Source: Acidithiobacillus sp.
GTDB lineage: Bacteria > Pseudomonadota > Gammaproteobacteria > Acidithiobacillales > Acidithiobacillaceae
NCBI RefSeq assembly: GCF_023256195.1
Contig: NZ_JAGDWX010000010.1
Location: 1 to 64,000 of the forward strand
Direction of reading: 5' to 3'
Length of the DNA: 64,000 nucleotides
Positions 42,708 to 51,208 of the stretch are shown here, piece after piece. Within the stretch, counting starts at the first letter, position 1. Each line of letters begins with the position of its first letter. The position numbers and the translations under genes were made by a program. The notes beneath the pieces are model-generated. The model made no database searches, was not told where the DNA came from, and worked only from the letters and a program-made list of their open reading frames with translations.

Positions 42708-43576
42708 GGTCTGCAGATGGGCATTTTCCGACTGCAGGGCAGCCGTGGCACTCTCTGCGGCGGCAGCGCAGTCTGGCTGGCTACCGCCGGAGTCGGCCGA
42801 GCCTGAGCCGCTCCTGCGGCCTGCGCCCGCAGCCAGGCCCGTGCCTGTGCCGGCGTCATGGCCTGCACCTGCGCGAGGCTTGGCGTTCGCAGGTAGGTAC
42901 CGGCGTAGAGCATATTCGGATTGCCGCCCTTGAAAGCCCCCGGGTTGGCTTTGACCAAGGCTGCCATGACCTGATCCAGACTCACGCGATTGCTCCGGCT
43001 GAGCTTCTGGGCGATCTCGAACAGGGTCTGATGCTCCGGTACCGGGCCGTAGCGCGCAGCGCTGGCCCAGCCGGCGACTTCGGCCCGCGGCGGCCTTGCC
43101 GGCATCGGCGGATAGGGCATGGCACGGGCGGACGTGCGCGGACTGGAGGACGGTGGCGCCAGACGGGTCGCCGGTACCCCGTAGGTGTTGGCGGCGGCGG
43201 AGGAGGCCCGGTACTCACGGACGATCTGTCCCCCGGACCAGTCCAACTGCACAAGGAAGGGCAGACTGGCCTGTGTCAGCGGCAGGGGACTGGAGATGAG
43301 GATGGCCGGCTGGCTACCTTCGCGGACGCTGAAGTGCCACTGGCTGAGGGTCTGATCCACAGGCAAGTGGATGAGGCTGAAGGCGGAGGCCGGTGCCAGC
43401 CCCGCCTGGGCACCCGTCAATTCCTTGGGATGCTCACTGCGGATGGGAATTTCGGCACGGAAGGGCTCACCGGGACCCGAGAGAACGATCAGATCGCCAA
43501 GACCCATGGCCTGCGCCAAGCCGGGAACCCCCACACCCAGGGCCAGAAAGACCTGAACCCACGCTTTTCTATCCAT
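42479..43576 (-). CDS. fimV: FimV/HubP N-terminal part (frameshifted end)
   Basis: The first 270 residues are genuine FimV: signal peptide (1-23, LGVGVPGLAQA), the periplasmic N-terminal domain (LSGPGEPFRAEIPI...ILISSPLPLTQASLPFLVQLDWSGGQIVREY), a Pro/Ala linker and the LysM-like peptidoglycan-binding region (PEHQTLFEIAQKLSRSNRVSLDQVMAALVKANPGAF...YLRTP). After about residue 270 (near 42766) the frame gives Arg/Pro/Cys-rich nonsense up to its stop, while the -1 frame carries the coiled coil and membrane helix. A single base difference in the GC-rich run GCGGCGGCAGCGCAG at 42757-42771 would restore one protein of about 770 aa. Confidence 0.85.
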   Translation of the reverse strand: MDRKAWVQVFLALGVGVPGLAQAMGLGDLIVLSGPGEPFRAEIPIRSEHPKELTGAQAGLAPASAFSLIHLPVDQTLSQWHFSVREGSQPAILISSPLPLTQASLPFLVQLDWSGGQIVREYRASSAAANTYGVPATRLAPPSSSPRTSARAMPYPPMPARPPRAEVAGWASAARYGPVPEHQTLFEIAQKLSRSNRVSLDQVMAALVKANPGAFKGGNPNMLYAGTYLRTPSLAQVQAMTPAQARAWLRAQAAGAAQARPTPAVASQTALPPQRVPRLPCSRKMPICRPCCRPSIPVCHRLRPRWLPRLRSWPSYRRPPPRHIRATIPYCGCLSAVMSCCSCCSSGCTRDSRRRHGGSGRSPKS

Positions 43577-43651
43577 ACCTTCCCCTTTCTGGCGGACTCT
43601 CCGCGGTCCCGATCCATCGGCGGATCAGGTTGTCTGTATCACACCACAAAC

Positions 43652-44677
43652 CTATAGATAGTCGCGAATGAGCAACTCTGCAATCTGTATGCTGTTCAGG
43701 GCCGCGCCTTTGCGGATATTGTCCGCCACCACCCAAAAATTCAATCCGCGCTCGTGCGAGCAATCCTCGCGGATGCGTCCTACCCAAGTGGCGTCCTTGC
43801 CCGCCGCATCCAGGGCGGTGGGCCAGCCGCCCGGGCTGTGCTCGTCCAGAACGCAGACACCAGGTGCCTGCCTGAGCAATTCCCGCAGATCCTCGGCACT
43901 CAGCTTCTCCCGGGTTACCACGTTGACGGCCTCGGAATGCCCGTAGAATACCGGTACCCGCACACAGGTTGCGGTCAGGGCGAGCTCGGGACGCTCGAGA
44001 ATCTTGCGCGACTCCCACAGCATCTTCATCTCTTCCTTGGTATAGCCGTTGTCCTGGAAAATATCGATCTGAGGCAGACAATTGAAGGCAATGCGCTTGG
44101 GGAAGACTTCGGGCTTGAAATCCTGTTGCGTGAAAACGGCCCGCGTCGCCTCACCCAGCTCGTGAATGGCACGGCTGCCGGCACCGCTGACGGCCTGATA
44201 GGTGGCCACCACCACGCGCTCGATGCCCACCGCATCGTCGATGGGCTTGAGGGCCAGGAGCATCTGGATGGTAGAGCAGTTGGGGTTGGCGATGATGCCG
44301 CGTCGGCGATGGTCGGCGATGCGCTGGGGGTTGACCTCGGGCACCACCAGGGGAACATCGTCGTCGTAGCGAAAGCGCGAGGTGTTGTCGATGACTACGG
44401 CACCCGCCGCCACGGCTCGGGGAGCGAAGATCTCACTGGCGCGGGCGCCGGCGGAGAAGAGCCCGATATCCACGCCGGCCCAGTCGAAATGCTCCGCATC
44501 CTGGACGCGCACGGACTTGCCCTGAAAGCGCACAGCCTGCCCGGCGGAGCGTTCACTGGCCAGCAGATACAAGGTCTCCACCGGAAAATCCCGCTCCTCC
44601 AGGATTTCCCGCATGACCTCACCCACAGCGCCCGTAGCGCCCAGGATGGCAACGGTATAGCGATCTTTCTTCAGCAT
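43652..44677 (-). CDS. asd: Aspartate-semialdehyde dehydrogenase
   Basis: 341 aa. It reduces aspartyl phosphate with NADPH, on the way to lysine, diaminopimelate, threonine and methionine. [20 protein letters not shown] is the NADP site, and [16 protein letters not shown] carries the catalytic Cys. [15 protein letters not shown] and [14 protein letters not shown], with the His-containing region SEAVNV, complete the family picture. The ATG overlaps the leuB end by seven bases. Confidence 0.98.
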   Translation of the reverse strand: MLKKDRYTVAILGATGAVGEVMREILEERDFPVETLYLLASERSAGQAVRFQGKSVRVQDAEHFDWAGVDIGLFSAGARASEIFAPRAVAAGAVVIDNTSRFRYDDDVPLVVPEVNPQRIADHRRRGIIANPNCSTIQMLLALKPIDDAVGIERVVVATYQAVSGAGSRAIHELGEATRAVFTQQDFKPEVFPKRIAFNCLPQIDIFQDNGYTKEEMKMLWESRKILERPELALTATCVRVPVFYGHSEAVNVVTREKLSAEDLRELLRQAPGVCVLDEHSPGGWPTALDAAGKDATWVGRIREDCSHERGLNFWVVADNIRKGAALNSIQIAELLIRDYL

Positions 44678-45753
44678 GCCGCAGGCTCCCGCAAAGCCGC
44701 CGCCACGGCCTCACCCATGGCCCGGGTACCTACCACGCGCTCACCTGCCGCCGCGATATCGGCCGTACGCAGACCCTGATCCAGGACCCGCACCACGGCC
44801 GTCTCGATCCGCTCGGCCAATTCCGCCTGCCCCAGGGAATAGCGCAGCATCATGGCAAGGGAGAGGATGGTGGCCAACGGATTGGCGCGATCCTGTCCGG
44901 CAATATCCGGCGCCGAGCCGTGGATGGGTTCGTACATACCGCGCCCCTCACCCAGGGACGCGGAGGCCAGCATACCGATGGAACCCGTCAGCTGGCTGGC
45001 CTCGTCCGAAAGAATATCTCCGAACATGTTACCCGTCAGGATCACGTCGAACTGTGCCGGCGCCCGCACCAGCTGCATGGCGGCGTTGTCCACGTACATG
45101 TGCTGCAACTCGACTTCGGGGTAATCCCGCGCCACTTCCGTCACCACTTCCCGCCACAGGCGCGTGGTTTCCAATACATTGGCCTTGTCCACGGAGCAGA
45201 GCCGGCGGCGGCGATCGCGGGCGGCACGAAAGGCTACCTCGGCGATACGGCGGATCTCATCCTCGTCGTAGACCATGGTGTTCCAGGCCCGTCGCTTGCC
45301 GTTCTCGACCTCGCTGCCGCGCGGCTGGCCGAAGTAGATGTCTCCGGTCAGCTCCCGCACCACCAGGATATCCACGCCCTCGATGAGTTCCGGGCGTAGC
45401 GGCGAGGCCGAACGCAACTGCGGGAAGATCTGCGCCGGGCGCAGATTGGCGAAGAGATCCAGCTCCTTGCGCAAGCGCAGCAGTCCCTGCTCCGGGCGCT
45501 TGGCCGGTGGCAGGCCGTCCCACTTGGGCCCGCCCACGGCGCCCAGTAAGACGGCATCGGCACGGCGGGCGAGTTCCAGGGACTCCGGCGGCAGGGGATC
45601 GTCTGCGGCATCCAGTGCTGCGCCACCCACCAGGCCCTCCACCACCGTCATGGGCAGCCCGGCCTCCTCCTGCAAGGTCTCGAGCACGCAGCGGGCGGCG
45701 GCACAGATCTCGGGGCCGATCCCGTCCCCGGGAAAGAAGGCTATGGTCGTCAT
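44671..45753 (-). CDS. leuB: 3-isopropylmalate dehydrogenase
   Basis: 360 aa from ATG 45753; the frame stays open far upstream to 46908, but only this start gives [16 protein letters not shown] with AAGGA-type pairing upstream. It oxidises and decarboxylates 3-isopropylmalate with NAD+ in leucine synthesis. Signatures include [38 protein letters not shown], and [26 protein letters not shown] with the metal-binding Asp residues. leuC and leuD are not in the window. The start overlaps the end of an uncharacterised gene. Confidence 0.97.
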   Translation of the reverse strand: MTTIAFFPGDGIGPEICAAARCVLETLQEEAGLPMTVVEGLVGGAALDAADDPLPPESLELARRADAVLLGAVGGPKWDGLPPAKRPEQGLLRLRKELDLFANLRPAQIFPQLRSASPLRPELIEGVDILVVRELTGDIYFGQPRGSEVENGKRRAWNTMVYDEDEIRRIAEVAFRAARDRRRRLCSVDKANVLETTRLWREVVTEVARDYPEVELQHMYVDNAAMQLVRAPAQFDVILTGNMFGDILSDEASQLTGSIGMLASASLGEGRGMYEPIHGSAPDIAGQDRANPLATILSLAMMLRYSLGQAELAERIETAVVRVLDQGLRTADIAAAGERVVGTRAMGEAVAAALREPAAC

Positions 45754-46307
45754 TGGCTTAGGTCCTTTTTGCTGACTATCTGGATGATGAATGGGTGCTC
45801 CCGCCCCGGCTCGGGATTCTCGGGAACGGCGTTGAGAGGATAGATGCCGGGGCCAAGGCCGTGGGCGTCGTTGGCCACCAGGGCCTGAGCCGCGCTGCTT
45901 GCCGTCGCGGGGTCGCGCAGGCGCAGCCGTATGCCCACCACCCCTTCGCGCTGGCGCGCCCCATCCAGATACATGCGTCGTGTGATTTCCGAATGCAGTA
46001 CCTTGAAGAAACCCGTCAGGGACTGCTCGTCCGTGCGTGCGGAAGCCCCCGGCTGAGACGCCAGGAACCGGCGGGCACTCTGGCGCGGCAGATCGCGCAG
46101 AAAATCCGGCGAGCGCGCCCAGGCAAGCAGGGACGCCATCAGGGCCGGATCCTCCGGCAAACGCGCATAGCCGTGATAATGACGGGCGAAGAGGATCTCC
46201 GGCAGTGGCAGGCAGTCCACCCGACCCTGGGGGGGGACCCCCGCCTCCACCACCACCCCGCGCGGCGGCTCCTGCGGCCCAGCCGTCTTCTGCCAAAACC
46301 ACTTCAA
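45750..46307 (-). CDS. Uncharacterised protein upstream of leuB
   Basis: 185 aa from TTG 46307 ([12 protein letters not shown]); GGAG sits nine bases upstream. Longer in-frame starts up to 46541 would run back through the divergent mobA gene and add Arg/Pro-rich residues. The body has no signal peptide or membrane helix. It mixes an acidic/basic helical part ([49 protein letters not shown]) with a C-terminal segment rich in Gly and Pro that ends [17 protein letters not shown] do not recognise a family. It overlaps leuB by four bases (ATGA) and may be translated with it, though nothing suggests a leucine role. Confidence 0.6.
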   Translation of the reverse strand: MKWFWQKTAGPQEPPRGVVVEAGVPPQGRVDCLPLPEILFARHYHGYARLPEDPALMASLLAWARSPDFLRDLPRQSARRFLASQPGASARTDEQSLTGFFKVLHSEITRRMYLDGARQREGVVGIRLRLRDPATASSAAQALVANDAHGLGPGIYPLNAVPENPEPGREHPFIIQIVSKKDLSQ

Positions 46308-46368
46308 GCCGCTGCGCTCCGTGCCCCGGAAATTGCCATAGCCGCCAATGATACGCGACAATGCCGCT

Positions 46369-46938
46369 ATGTCGAAAGAGCCAGACCCCCTCCCTCTGAC
46401 CGCTCTCGTCCTCGCCGGCGGCGCCGGTCGACGCATGGGCGGGCGGGACAAAGGCTGGCTGATGTATCGCGAGCAGCCCCTCATCCGCCATGCCCTGGCC
46501 ACGGTGCAGGCCCGGGCACAGGAAGTGCTCATCAGCGCCAACCGCTCCTTGGACGCTTACCAAAGCTTGGGGCATCGGATCATCCGCGATGCCCGGGAAG
46601 GTTTCTGCGGACCCTTGCAAGGGATGCTGGCGGGCCTGGACGCCATGCACACGGAGTGGCTCGCCTGCGTCCCCGTGGATTGTCCGGCGCTGCCCACCGA
46701 CCTCCTGGACCGCCTGTGGCAAAGCCGCGGCGACCGACAGCTCGTCATCGCCGGCGATGACAGCGGCACCACACCGGTAGTAGCGCTCCTGCACGGTTCC
46801 TTGCGCGATTCCCTGGCCGACTACCTGGACAGCGGCGCCCGCAGCGTACGTGGATGGATGCAGAACATTCCCCATAACCTGCTGCGGCTCACCCCGGAGG
46901 AGTTGCACAACATCAACCGGCCGGAGGATCTGGAATGA
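46369..46938 (+). CDS. mobA: Molybdenum cofactor guanylyltransferase
   Basis: 189 aa from ATG 46369 (46348 is an alternative in-frame ATG; neither has a strong ribosome-binding site). It links GMP to molybdopterin to make the guanine dinucleotide cofactor used by nitrate-, DMSO- and formate-type enzymes. [19 protein letters not shown] is the nucleotide-binding N-terminus, and [12 protein letters not shown] and [17 protein letters not shown] are typical. It overlaps mobB as ATGA and runs divergently from the uncharacterised gene upstream of leuB. Confidence 0.95.
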   Translation: MSKEPDPLPLTALVLAGGAGRRMGGRDKGWLMYREQPLIRHALATVQARAQEVLISANRSLDAYQSLGHRIIRDAREGFCGPLQGMLAGLDAMHTEWLACVPVDCPALPTDLLDRLWQSRGDRQLVIAGDDSGTTPVVALLHGSLRDSLADYLDSGARSVRGWMQNIPHNLLRLTPEELHNINRPEDLE

Positions 46939-47447
46939 AAGCTTTCGGCATCGTAGGATATAGCGGCAGTGGCAAGACCACCCTGCTCTGCGCGCTCATT
47001 CCCTACCTGCGTGAGGCCGGCTTGCGGGTGGCCGCCATCAAGGCTACGCACCACGATATCGACTGGGATCAGCCGGGCAAGGATAGTTACCGGCTACGCG
47101 AGGCGGGGGCAGAGGCCGTGCTCCTGCAGGGTCCGGAACGCTGCTTCGTGGTCCGGCGCAGTCCTCGCCACTGGCGCACGACTCTGGATCTGCTGGGAAC
47201 GGGGTTGGATCTGGTCCTGGTGGAGGGCAACAAGGACTGGCCCATCCCCAAGATCGAAGTACACCGGCCGGCCTTGGGTCGAGGGCTGTGGGCAGAACAG
47301 GATCCGCAGGTCATCGCCGTCGCCAGTGATGGACCGTTGACGGGCCCCGCGGCAGACACCCTGATCCGTCTCGACCTGAACGACCCTCCGGCCATCGGCC
47401 GCTATCTATTGACCAGCATGGGCTGGAGGATTACTGAGGAACCTTGA
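46935..47447 (+). CDS. mobB: Molybdopterin-guanine dinucleotide biosynthesis protein B
   Basis: 170 aa. This small P-loop GTPase assists Mob[22 protein letters not shown] is the Walker A motif, [24 protein letters not shown] the characteristic second motif, and [19 protein letters not shown] the Walker B and base-recognition part. Start overlaps mobA, stop overlaps the region just before moeA; the three genes form one operon. Confidence 0.95.
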   Translation: MKAFGIVGYSGSGKTTLLCALIPYLREAGLRVAAIKATHHDIDWDQPGKDSYRLREAGAEAVLLQGPERCFVVRRSPRHWRTTLDLLGTGLDLVLVEGNKDWPIPKIEVHRPALGRGLWAEQDPQVIAVASDGPLTGPAADTLIRLDLNDPPAIGRYLLTSMGWRITEEP

Positions 47448-47449
47448 GC

Positions 47450-48688
47450 ATGGCAACTTGTTGCGACGACAACGAACACGATCCGGCGGCCAAATCCGTA
47501 GCCGAGGCCCTGGAGATCATCCTGGCGGCGGCATCCCCCCCGTCACACAGCGAGGTAAGGGCCTTGGATGACGCCAGCGATCGCGTCCTCGCCGAGGATC
47601 TGCGCACGGAACAGCCCATCCCCGCCTGGCCCAATTCGGCCATGGACGGCTACGGTCTGCGCTGCAGCGACGGTCCCGGCGACCGACGCTGCGTCGGCGC
47701 TGCCTTCGCCGGGCACCCCTTCACCGGCGAGCTCGGGCCGGGGGAGTGCATCCGCATCATGACCGGTGCACCCGTACCCGCCGATGTCGACTGCGTCGTC
47801 CCGCAAGAACAGTGCGAGCGGCAGGACGATCGGGTGGAGTTCCGCAGCGCGCTTCGTCCCGGCGCCAACATCCGGCAAGCCGGAGACGATCTGCCCGCCG
47901 GCGCCGTCGCCTTGGCGCGGGGTACCCTCCTGCGGCCCGCTGCCCTGGGTGTGGCCGCGAGTCTCGGCCGGACCGAACTGCGGGTTTACCCGGCCCTGCG
48001 CGTGGCCTTTTTCTCCACCGGGGATGAGCTGCAAGGCCTGGGCGCGCCATTGGCGGCGGGACAGATCTACGACAGCAATCGGCACATGCTCCGCGCTCTT
48101 CTGGGGCGGCTCGGTTGCCAGCCCCTGGACCTCGGTCGCGTCGCCGACGAACCCGCCGCCATCCGCCAGGCTCTGACGGAGGCGGCCGCCATGGCCGACG
48201 TGATCCTCAGCACCGGCGGGGTCTCCGTGGGCGAGGCCGACTATATCAGCGCGCTCCTCCAGGAACTGGGCCAGGTAAGCTTCTGGAAAATGAACATGAA
48301 GCCGGGACGACCGCTGGCCTTCGGTACCATCGGTTCGGCCCACTTCTTCGGCCTGCCCGGCAATCCCGTCTCCACCGTCGTCACCTTCTACGAATTCGTT
48401 CGTCCTTTCCTTCTGAAACGGATGGGGAAAACGGAACCCTGGACGGTGCCCAGCCTGCGCCTGCCCTGCGCCACGACCCTCAAGAAAAAACCGGGACGGA
48501 CGGATTTTCAGCGGGGGCGGCTGGTGGCGACGGCGGAAGGCTGGCAGGTGGCACCCGTGGGCGCGCAGTCGTCCCACATTTTGAGCGGCTTGGCGCAGGC
48601 CCAATGCCTCATGGTCCTGCCCGCCGAAGCCGGCGACATCCCAGCCGGCAGCCTGGTGGAGGTCCAGCTCCTGGAGGGCCTGGTCTGA
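47450..48688 (+). CDS. moeA: Molybdopterin molybdenumtransferase
   Basis: 412 aa from ATG 47450 (an in-frame TTG two codons earlier overlaps the mobB stop). It inserts molybdate into adenylylated molybdopterin. Features: domain III start with PIPAWPNSAMDGYGLRC, GECIRIMTGAPVPADVDCVVPQE, the MoaB-like domain VAFFSTGDEL...IYDSNRHMLRALL, STGGVSVGEADYI, and FGLPGNPVSTVVTFYEFVRPFLL, followed by the MoeA C-terminal domain. The N-terminus has a Cys pair (ATCCDDNE) not usual in E. coli MoeA. The molybdoenzymes themselves are not in the window. Confidence 0.97.
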   Translation: MATCCDDNEHDPAAKSVAEALEIILAAASPPSHSEVRALDDASDRVLAEDLRTEQPIPAWPNSAMDGYGLRCSDGPGDRRCVGAAFAGHPFTGELGPGECIRIMTGAPVPADVDCVVPQEQCERQDDRVEFRSALRPGANIRQAGDDLPAGAVALARGTLLRPAALGVAASLGRTELRVYPALRVAFFSTGDELQGLGAPLAAGQIYDSNRHMLRALLGRLGCQPLDLGRVADEPAAIRQALTEAAAMADVILSTGGVSVGEADYISALLQELGQVSFWKMNMKPGRPLAFGTIGSAHFFGLPGNPVSTVVTFYEFVRPFLLKRMGKTEPWTVPSLRLPCATTLKKKPGRTDFQRGRLVATAEGWQVAPVGAQSSHILSGLAQAQCLMVLPAEAGDIPAGSLVEVQLLEGLV

Positions 48689-48693
48689 GCCGG

Positions 48694-49329
48694 TCAATCC
48701 AGACCGTGGCGGGCGGTGTAAGGCTCCGAATGCGACCAGTGAAAGCGGAAATTGTCGGCGTAGAGCCGGTTCAAGGCCGGATTGCCACGTAAAATCAGTA
48801 GATTCTCGGCATTGGCCTGCTCCGCGGCCTTGCTGAAGTTGAAGCTGCCGGTGATGACCGTTGCCTCGTCGATGACCATGACCTTGTTGTGCGCGATGGC
48901 GTGCTGGTCATCGATGCGAGTCTCCACCCCCTGATTGGCGAGGAAGTCGGCGGAGGAGTACTTTTGCGTGCGCTGGCTCTTGTCCAGGAGGACCTGCACG
49001 GCGACACCCCGCTTCTTGGCATCGATGACCGCTTTGGCGATGGGCGCGCTGGTGAAGCTGTAGGCCTGGATCCAGAGCCTGTGCTGCGCCTCGCCCATGG
49101 CCTTGACGATGGCGTCGGTGGTTCCCGGCGGCGGCGAGAAAGCCACCTCGATGGTTCCCTCTGCCGGAATGGTCACCGGCGACTGGGGCATGAGCGCCGT
49201 CGCTTCCGACCATTCGCTGCCCGCCTGCTCCAGGGCCACGGAGACCAAGTGCTGCCCCGTCGCCGTCGCCATGAGGAAAATCGCGCCGGCCAATAGGCCT
49301 GCCGCCAGACCCCACCACTTCTTTTTCAT
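48694..49329 (-). CDS. Exported phospholipase D-family nuclease-like protein
   Basis: 211 aa from ATG 49329, preceded by GGAGG six bases upstream. An N-terminal hydrophobic segment (KKKWWGLAAGLLAGAIFLMATATG) directs it to the membrane or periplasm. It has a single PLD half with the motif HNKVMVID (HxKx4D) followed by GSFNFSKAAE, as in the Nuc/EndA-type endonucleases that act as dimers. The region before it (IWIQAYSFTSAPIAKAVIDAKKRGVAVQVLLD) is typical. It could degrade DNA in the periplasm, or act on lipids; the substrate is unknown. It converges with moeA, only five bases away. Confidence 0.9.
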   Translation of the reverse strand: MKKKWWGLAAGLLAGAIFLMATATGQHLVSVALEQAGSEWSEATALMPQSPVTIPAEGTIEVAFSPPPGTTDAIVKAMGEAQHRLWIQAYSFTSAPIAKAVIDAKKRGVAVQVLLDKSQRTQKYSSADFLANQGVETRIDDQHAIAHNKVMVIDEATVITGSFNFSKAAEQANAENLLILRGNPALNRLYADNFRFHWSHSEPYTARHGLD

Positions 49330-49401
49330 ACGCTCCCTCCGTTCCATCTAACCGCTCTGTGCAACAGACCGCCGGCGCCCATTGGGGTCCAGCCTAAAAA
49401 A

Positions 49402-49899
49402 TCAGAGCAAAGGTCCAGCCTCGACGCTGCGAGCCAAAGCGCGATAAAGCGGCTCCGGCAGCAGCAGCCGCCGCTCGCCCAGCAGCGGGATGATCTGGGG
49501 GGCAACGGCCTCCGGTGCCATGGGGAAGAAATCCGCTGCTCGTGCCAGCACCTCGCAGACAAAGGTCGTGCAATAGAAGTGCCGTCCCGCCGCCTCCTGC
49601 CAGTCGCGGTAATCGTCTGCGAAGGCGAGCCCCTGCCCGACCATATCCTCACAGACAGCCCGCAGCCGCTGCTCTCGCCGGCGCGAGCAGCGTAGGACGA
49701 CCCGCCCAAGGTCGCGGCCTTTTCCACGATGGAAATGGTCCCAGGGATCGGCACAGACGCCGCGCCGCGCATCGCAGTGATACACCCAGCCATCGCGAAA
49801 AAGCAGACCCACGTGGGTCCAGCGACCGCCATCGGGGCGCTGGCGCAGGAGCCGGGCCTCTAGACCCGCACCGGCCCGAAAAACCACATCCACCGCCAC
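49402..49899 (-). CDS. YiiX/YaeF-like (permuted papain fold, C92) enzyme
   Basis: About 165 aa. The start is uncertain: GTG 49899 has GAGGGG nine bases upstream; TTG 49902 and 49905 are alternatives. The order His first, Cys later (THVGLLFRDGWVYHCDARRGV, then FYCTTFVCEVLARA) is that of the permuted NlpC/P60 or YiiX group. Members hydrolyse peptide, amide or lipid bonds, but the substrate of this one is unknown. No signal peptide is seen, so it is probably cytoplasmic. It lies directly downstream of the small lipoprotein gene on the same strand, so the two may be co-transcribed. Confidence 0.75.
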   Translation of the reverse strand: MAVDVVFRAGAGLEARLLRQRPDGGRWTHVGLLFRDGWVYHCDARRGVCADPWDHFHRGKGRDLGRVVLRCSRRREQRLRAVCEDMVGQGLAFADDYRDWQEAAGRHFYCTTFVCEVLARAADFFPMAPEAVAPQIIPLLGERRLLLPEPLYRALARSVEAGPLL

Positions 49900-49912
49900 C
49901 AACAAGGCCCCC

Positions 49913-50344
49913 TCAGGAGGCCATGGGGTTGACCTTCCAGCCCTCCTTGGTGTGGATGGTCACCAAGGTGGAAGGCGTATCCACCTGCTTGCCGTCCTTG
50001 CCGATGAGGACGAAGGTCACTTTGGCCAGCTCCTGATCGCCCTGCTTCTCCTTCTGCACGTCCAGGATCTTCACCCGATCCAGGCCGCCGTGCGCCGCCA
50101 CCTTGGCCGCAAGCCCGCGGGAGAAGGCTTCCAGTTTCTGATCCATGTTTTGGTAGTCGTCCGCACTGTACTGGTCTTTGGGGCCCAGGTAGAGCACCTG
50201 GTTGAGACCCTTGTAGTCGTGGGTGATGAGATCCTTCACGTAGGCCTGGACGGAGGCGTCGGGGCTCGAGTTGGGACTCGTTGCACAGCCACCCAGAGCA
50301 AGAACGACGGCCGCCGCTGCAGCGGTTTTGATGGCAGATTTCAC
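49913..50344 (-). CDS. Small lipoprotein (DUF4878-like)
   Basis: 143 aa from GTG 50344, with AAGGAGG seven bases upstream. KSAIKTAAAAAVVLALGGC is a lipoprotein signal with lipobox LGGC, so the protein is anchored by Cys20. The mature part has the NTF2-like/DUF4878 pattern: a helix that begins with SVQAYVKDLITHDYKGL, strands carrying a Val/Asp-rich repeat, and DTPSTLVTIHTKEGWKVNPM at the end. Such proteins are commonly found at envelope surfaces, with unknown function. Confidence 0.85.
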   Translation of the reverse strand: MKSAIKTAAAAAVVLALGGCATSPNSSPDASVQAYVKDLITHDYKGLNQVLYLGPKDQYSADDYQNMDQKLEAFSRGLAAKVAAHGGLDRVKILDVQKEKQGDQELAKVTFVLIGKDGKQVDTPSTLVTIHTKEGWKVNPMAS

Positions 50345-50469
50345 GTTTTTTCCTCCTTGGCATGGACCCCCGCATCATAAGAGAAGGAGCCCCAGGGAAC
50401 AAATGCGGCCGTCGCCCGCGAAAAGATGTTCTACACTGAAAAGCGGAAGCTTGCTGCGGAGTCCCCCAC

Positions 50470-51141
50470 GTGTCCAACCCGGTTTTTCTCTTCGACCTCG
50501 ATGGCACCCTCATCGACAGCGTCTACCAGCACGTCCTCGCCTGGAAATCCGCACTGGATGCCGAGGGCATCGAGCTCTCCGTGTGGCGCATCCACCGCAA
50601 GATCGGCATGAGCGGCGGTCTGTTCACGCATCAGCTCTTGCGGGAAACGGGGCTCGAGATCAGCGAGGAACGGATCGCCCGCATGAATCGCAACCACGCC
50701 GCGGCCTTCACCCGCCTGGCGGAGTCGGTACGCCCTCTGCCCGGCGCCCGGGAACTCTTGCAGTGGTTGCGGGAGGCGGAGATCCCCTGGGCCATCGCCA
50801 CCAGCGGACGCATGGAAACGGCTTCTCTCAATCTACAGGCTCTGGGTGTGGACCCCATCCGGGATATCGTGATCACCCGGGACCAGGTGCGCTACGCCAA
50901 GCCCGACCCCGACCTCTTCGTCACCGCCGCCGCGCGCCTGGGGGCACCTATCGAGGCAGCCATGGTGGTAGGCGACAGCATCTGGGACATGCTGGCGGCG
51001 GTGCGTTGCCGCGCCTTGGGTATCGGCGTGCAGAGTGGCGGCTACGGTGCCGATGAGCTGCGCCAGTCCGGTGCCATCCGGGTCTACGCCGATCCCGCGG
51101 ACCTCTTGGCGCACATCGACGAGATCGGCGGGCGGCGTTAA
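50470..51141 (+). CDS. HAD-superfamily phosphatase
   Basis: 223 aa from GTG 50470 (CGGAG upstream). VFLFDLDGTLIDSV is HAD motif I with nucleophile Asp and the general acid two residues later; IATSGR is motif II; the Lys of motif III is in AKPDPDLF; VVGDSIWDMLAA is motif IV. The cap domain matches the phosphoglycolate phosphatase/beta-phosphoglucomutase branch. The substrate cannot be assigned. It stands alone between a divergent lipoprotein gene and the photolyase gene. Confidence 0.9.
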   Translation: MSNPVFLFDLDGTLIDSVYQHVLAWKSALDAEGIELSVWRIHRKIGMSGGLFTHQLLRETGLEISEERIARMNRNHAAAFTRLAESVRPLPGARELLQWLREAEIPWAIATSGRMETASLNLQALGVDPIRDIVITRDQVRYAKPDPDLFVTAAARLGAPIEAAMVVGDSIWDMLAAVRCRALGIGVQSGGYGADELRQSGAIRVYADPADLLAHIDEIGGRR

Positions 51142-51208
51142 TCCCGGGCCCTGAACGCCGCGGGCCATCCTGGGTTACACTGGGCCATGTTCCCAGCGGA
51201 GCCGCGCG

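Noticed and set aside
45754-46908. Large upstream extension of leuB
   Set aside because: The family N-terminus GDGIGPEI follows ATG 45753; the upstream sequence is shadow of mobA and its neighbour.
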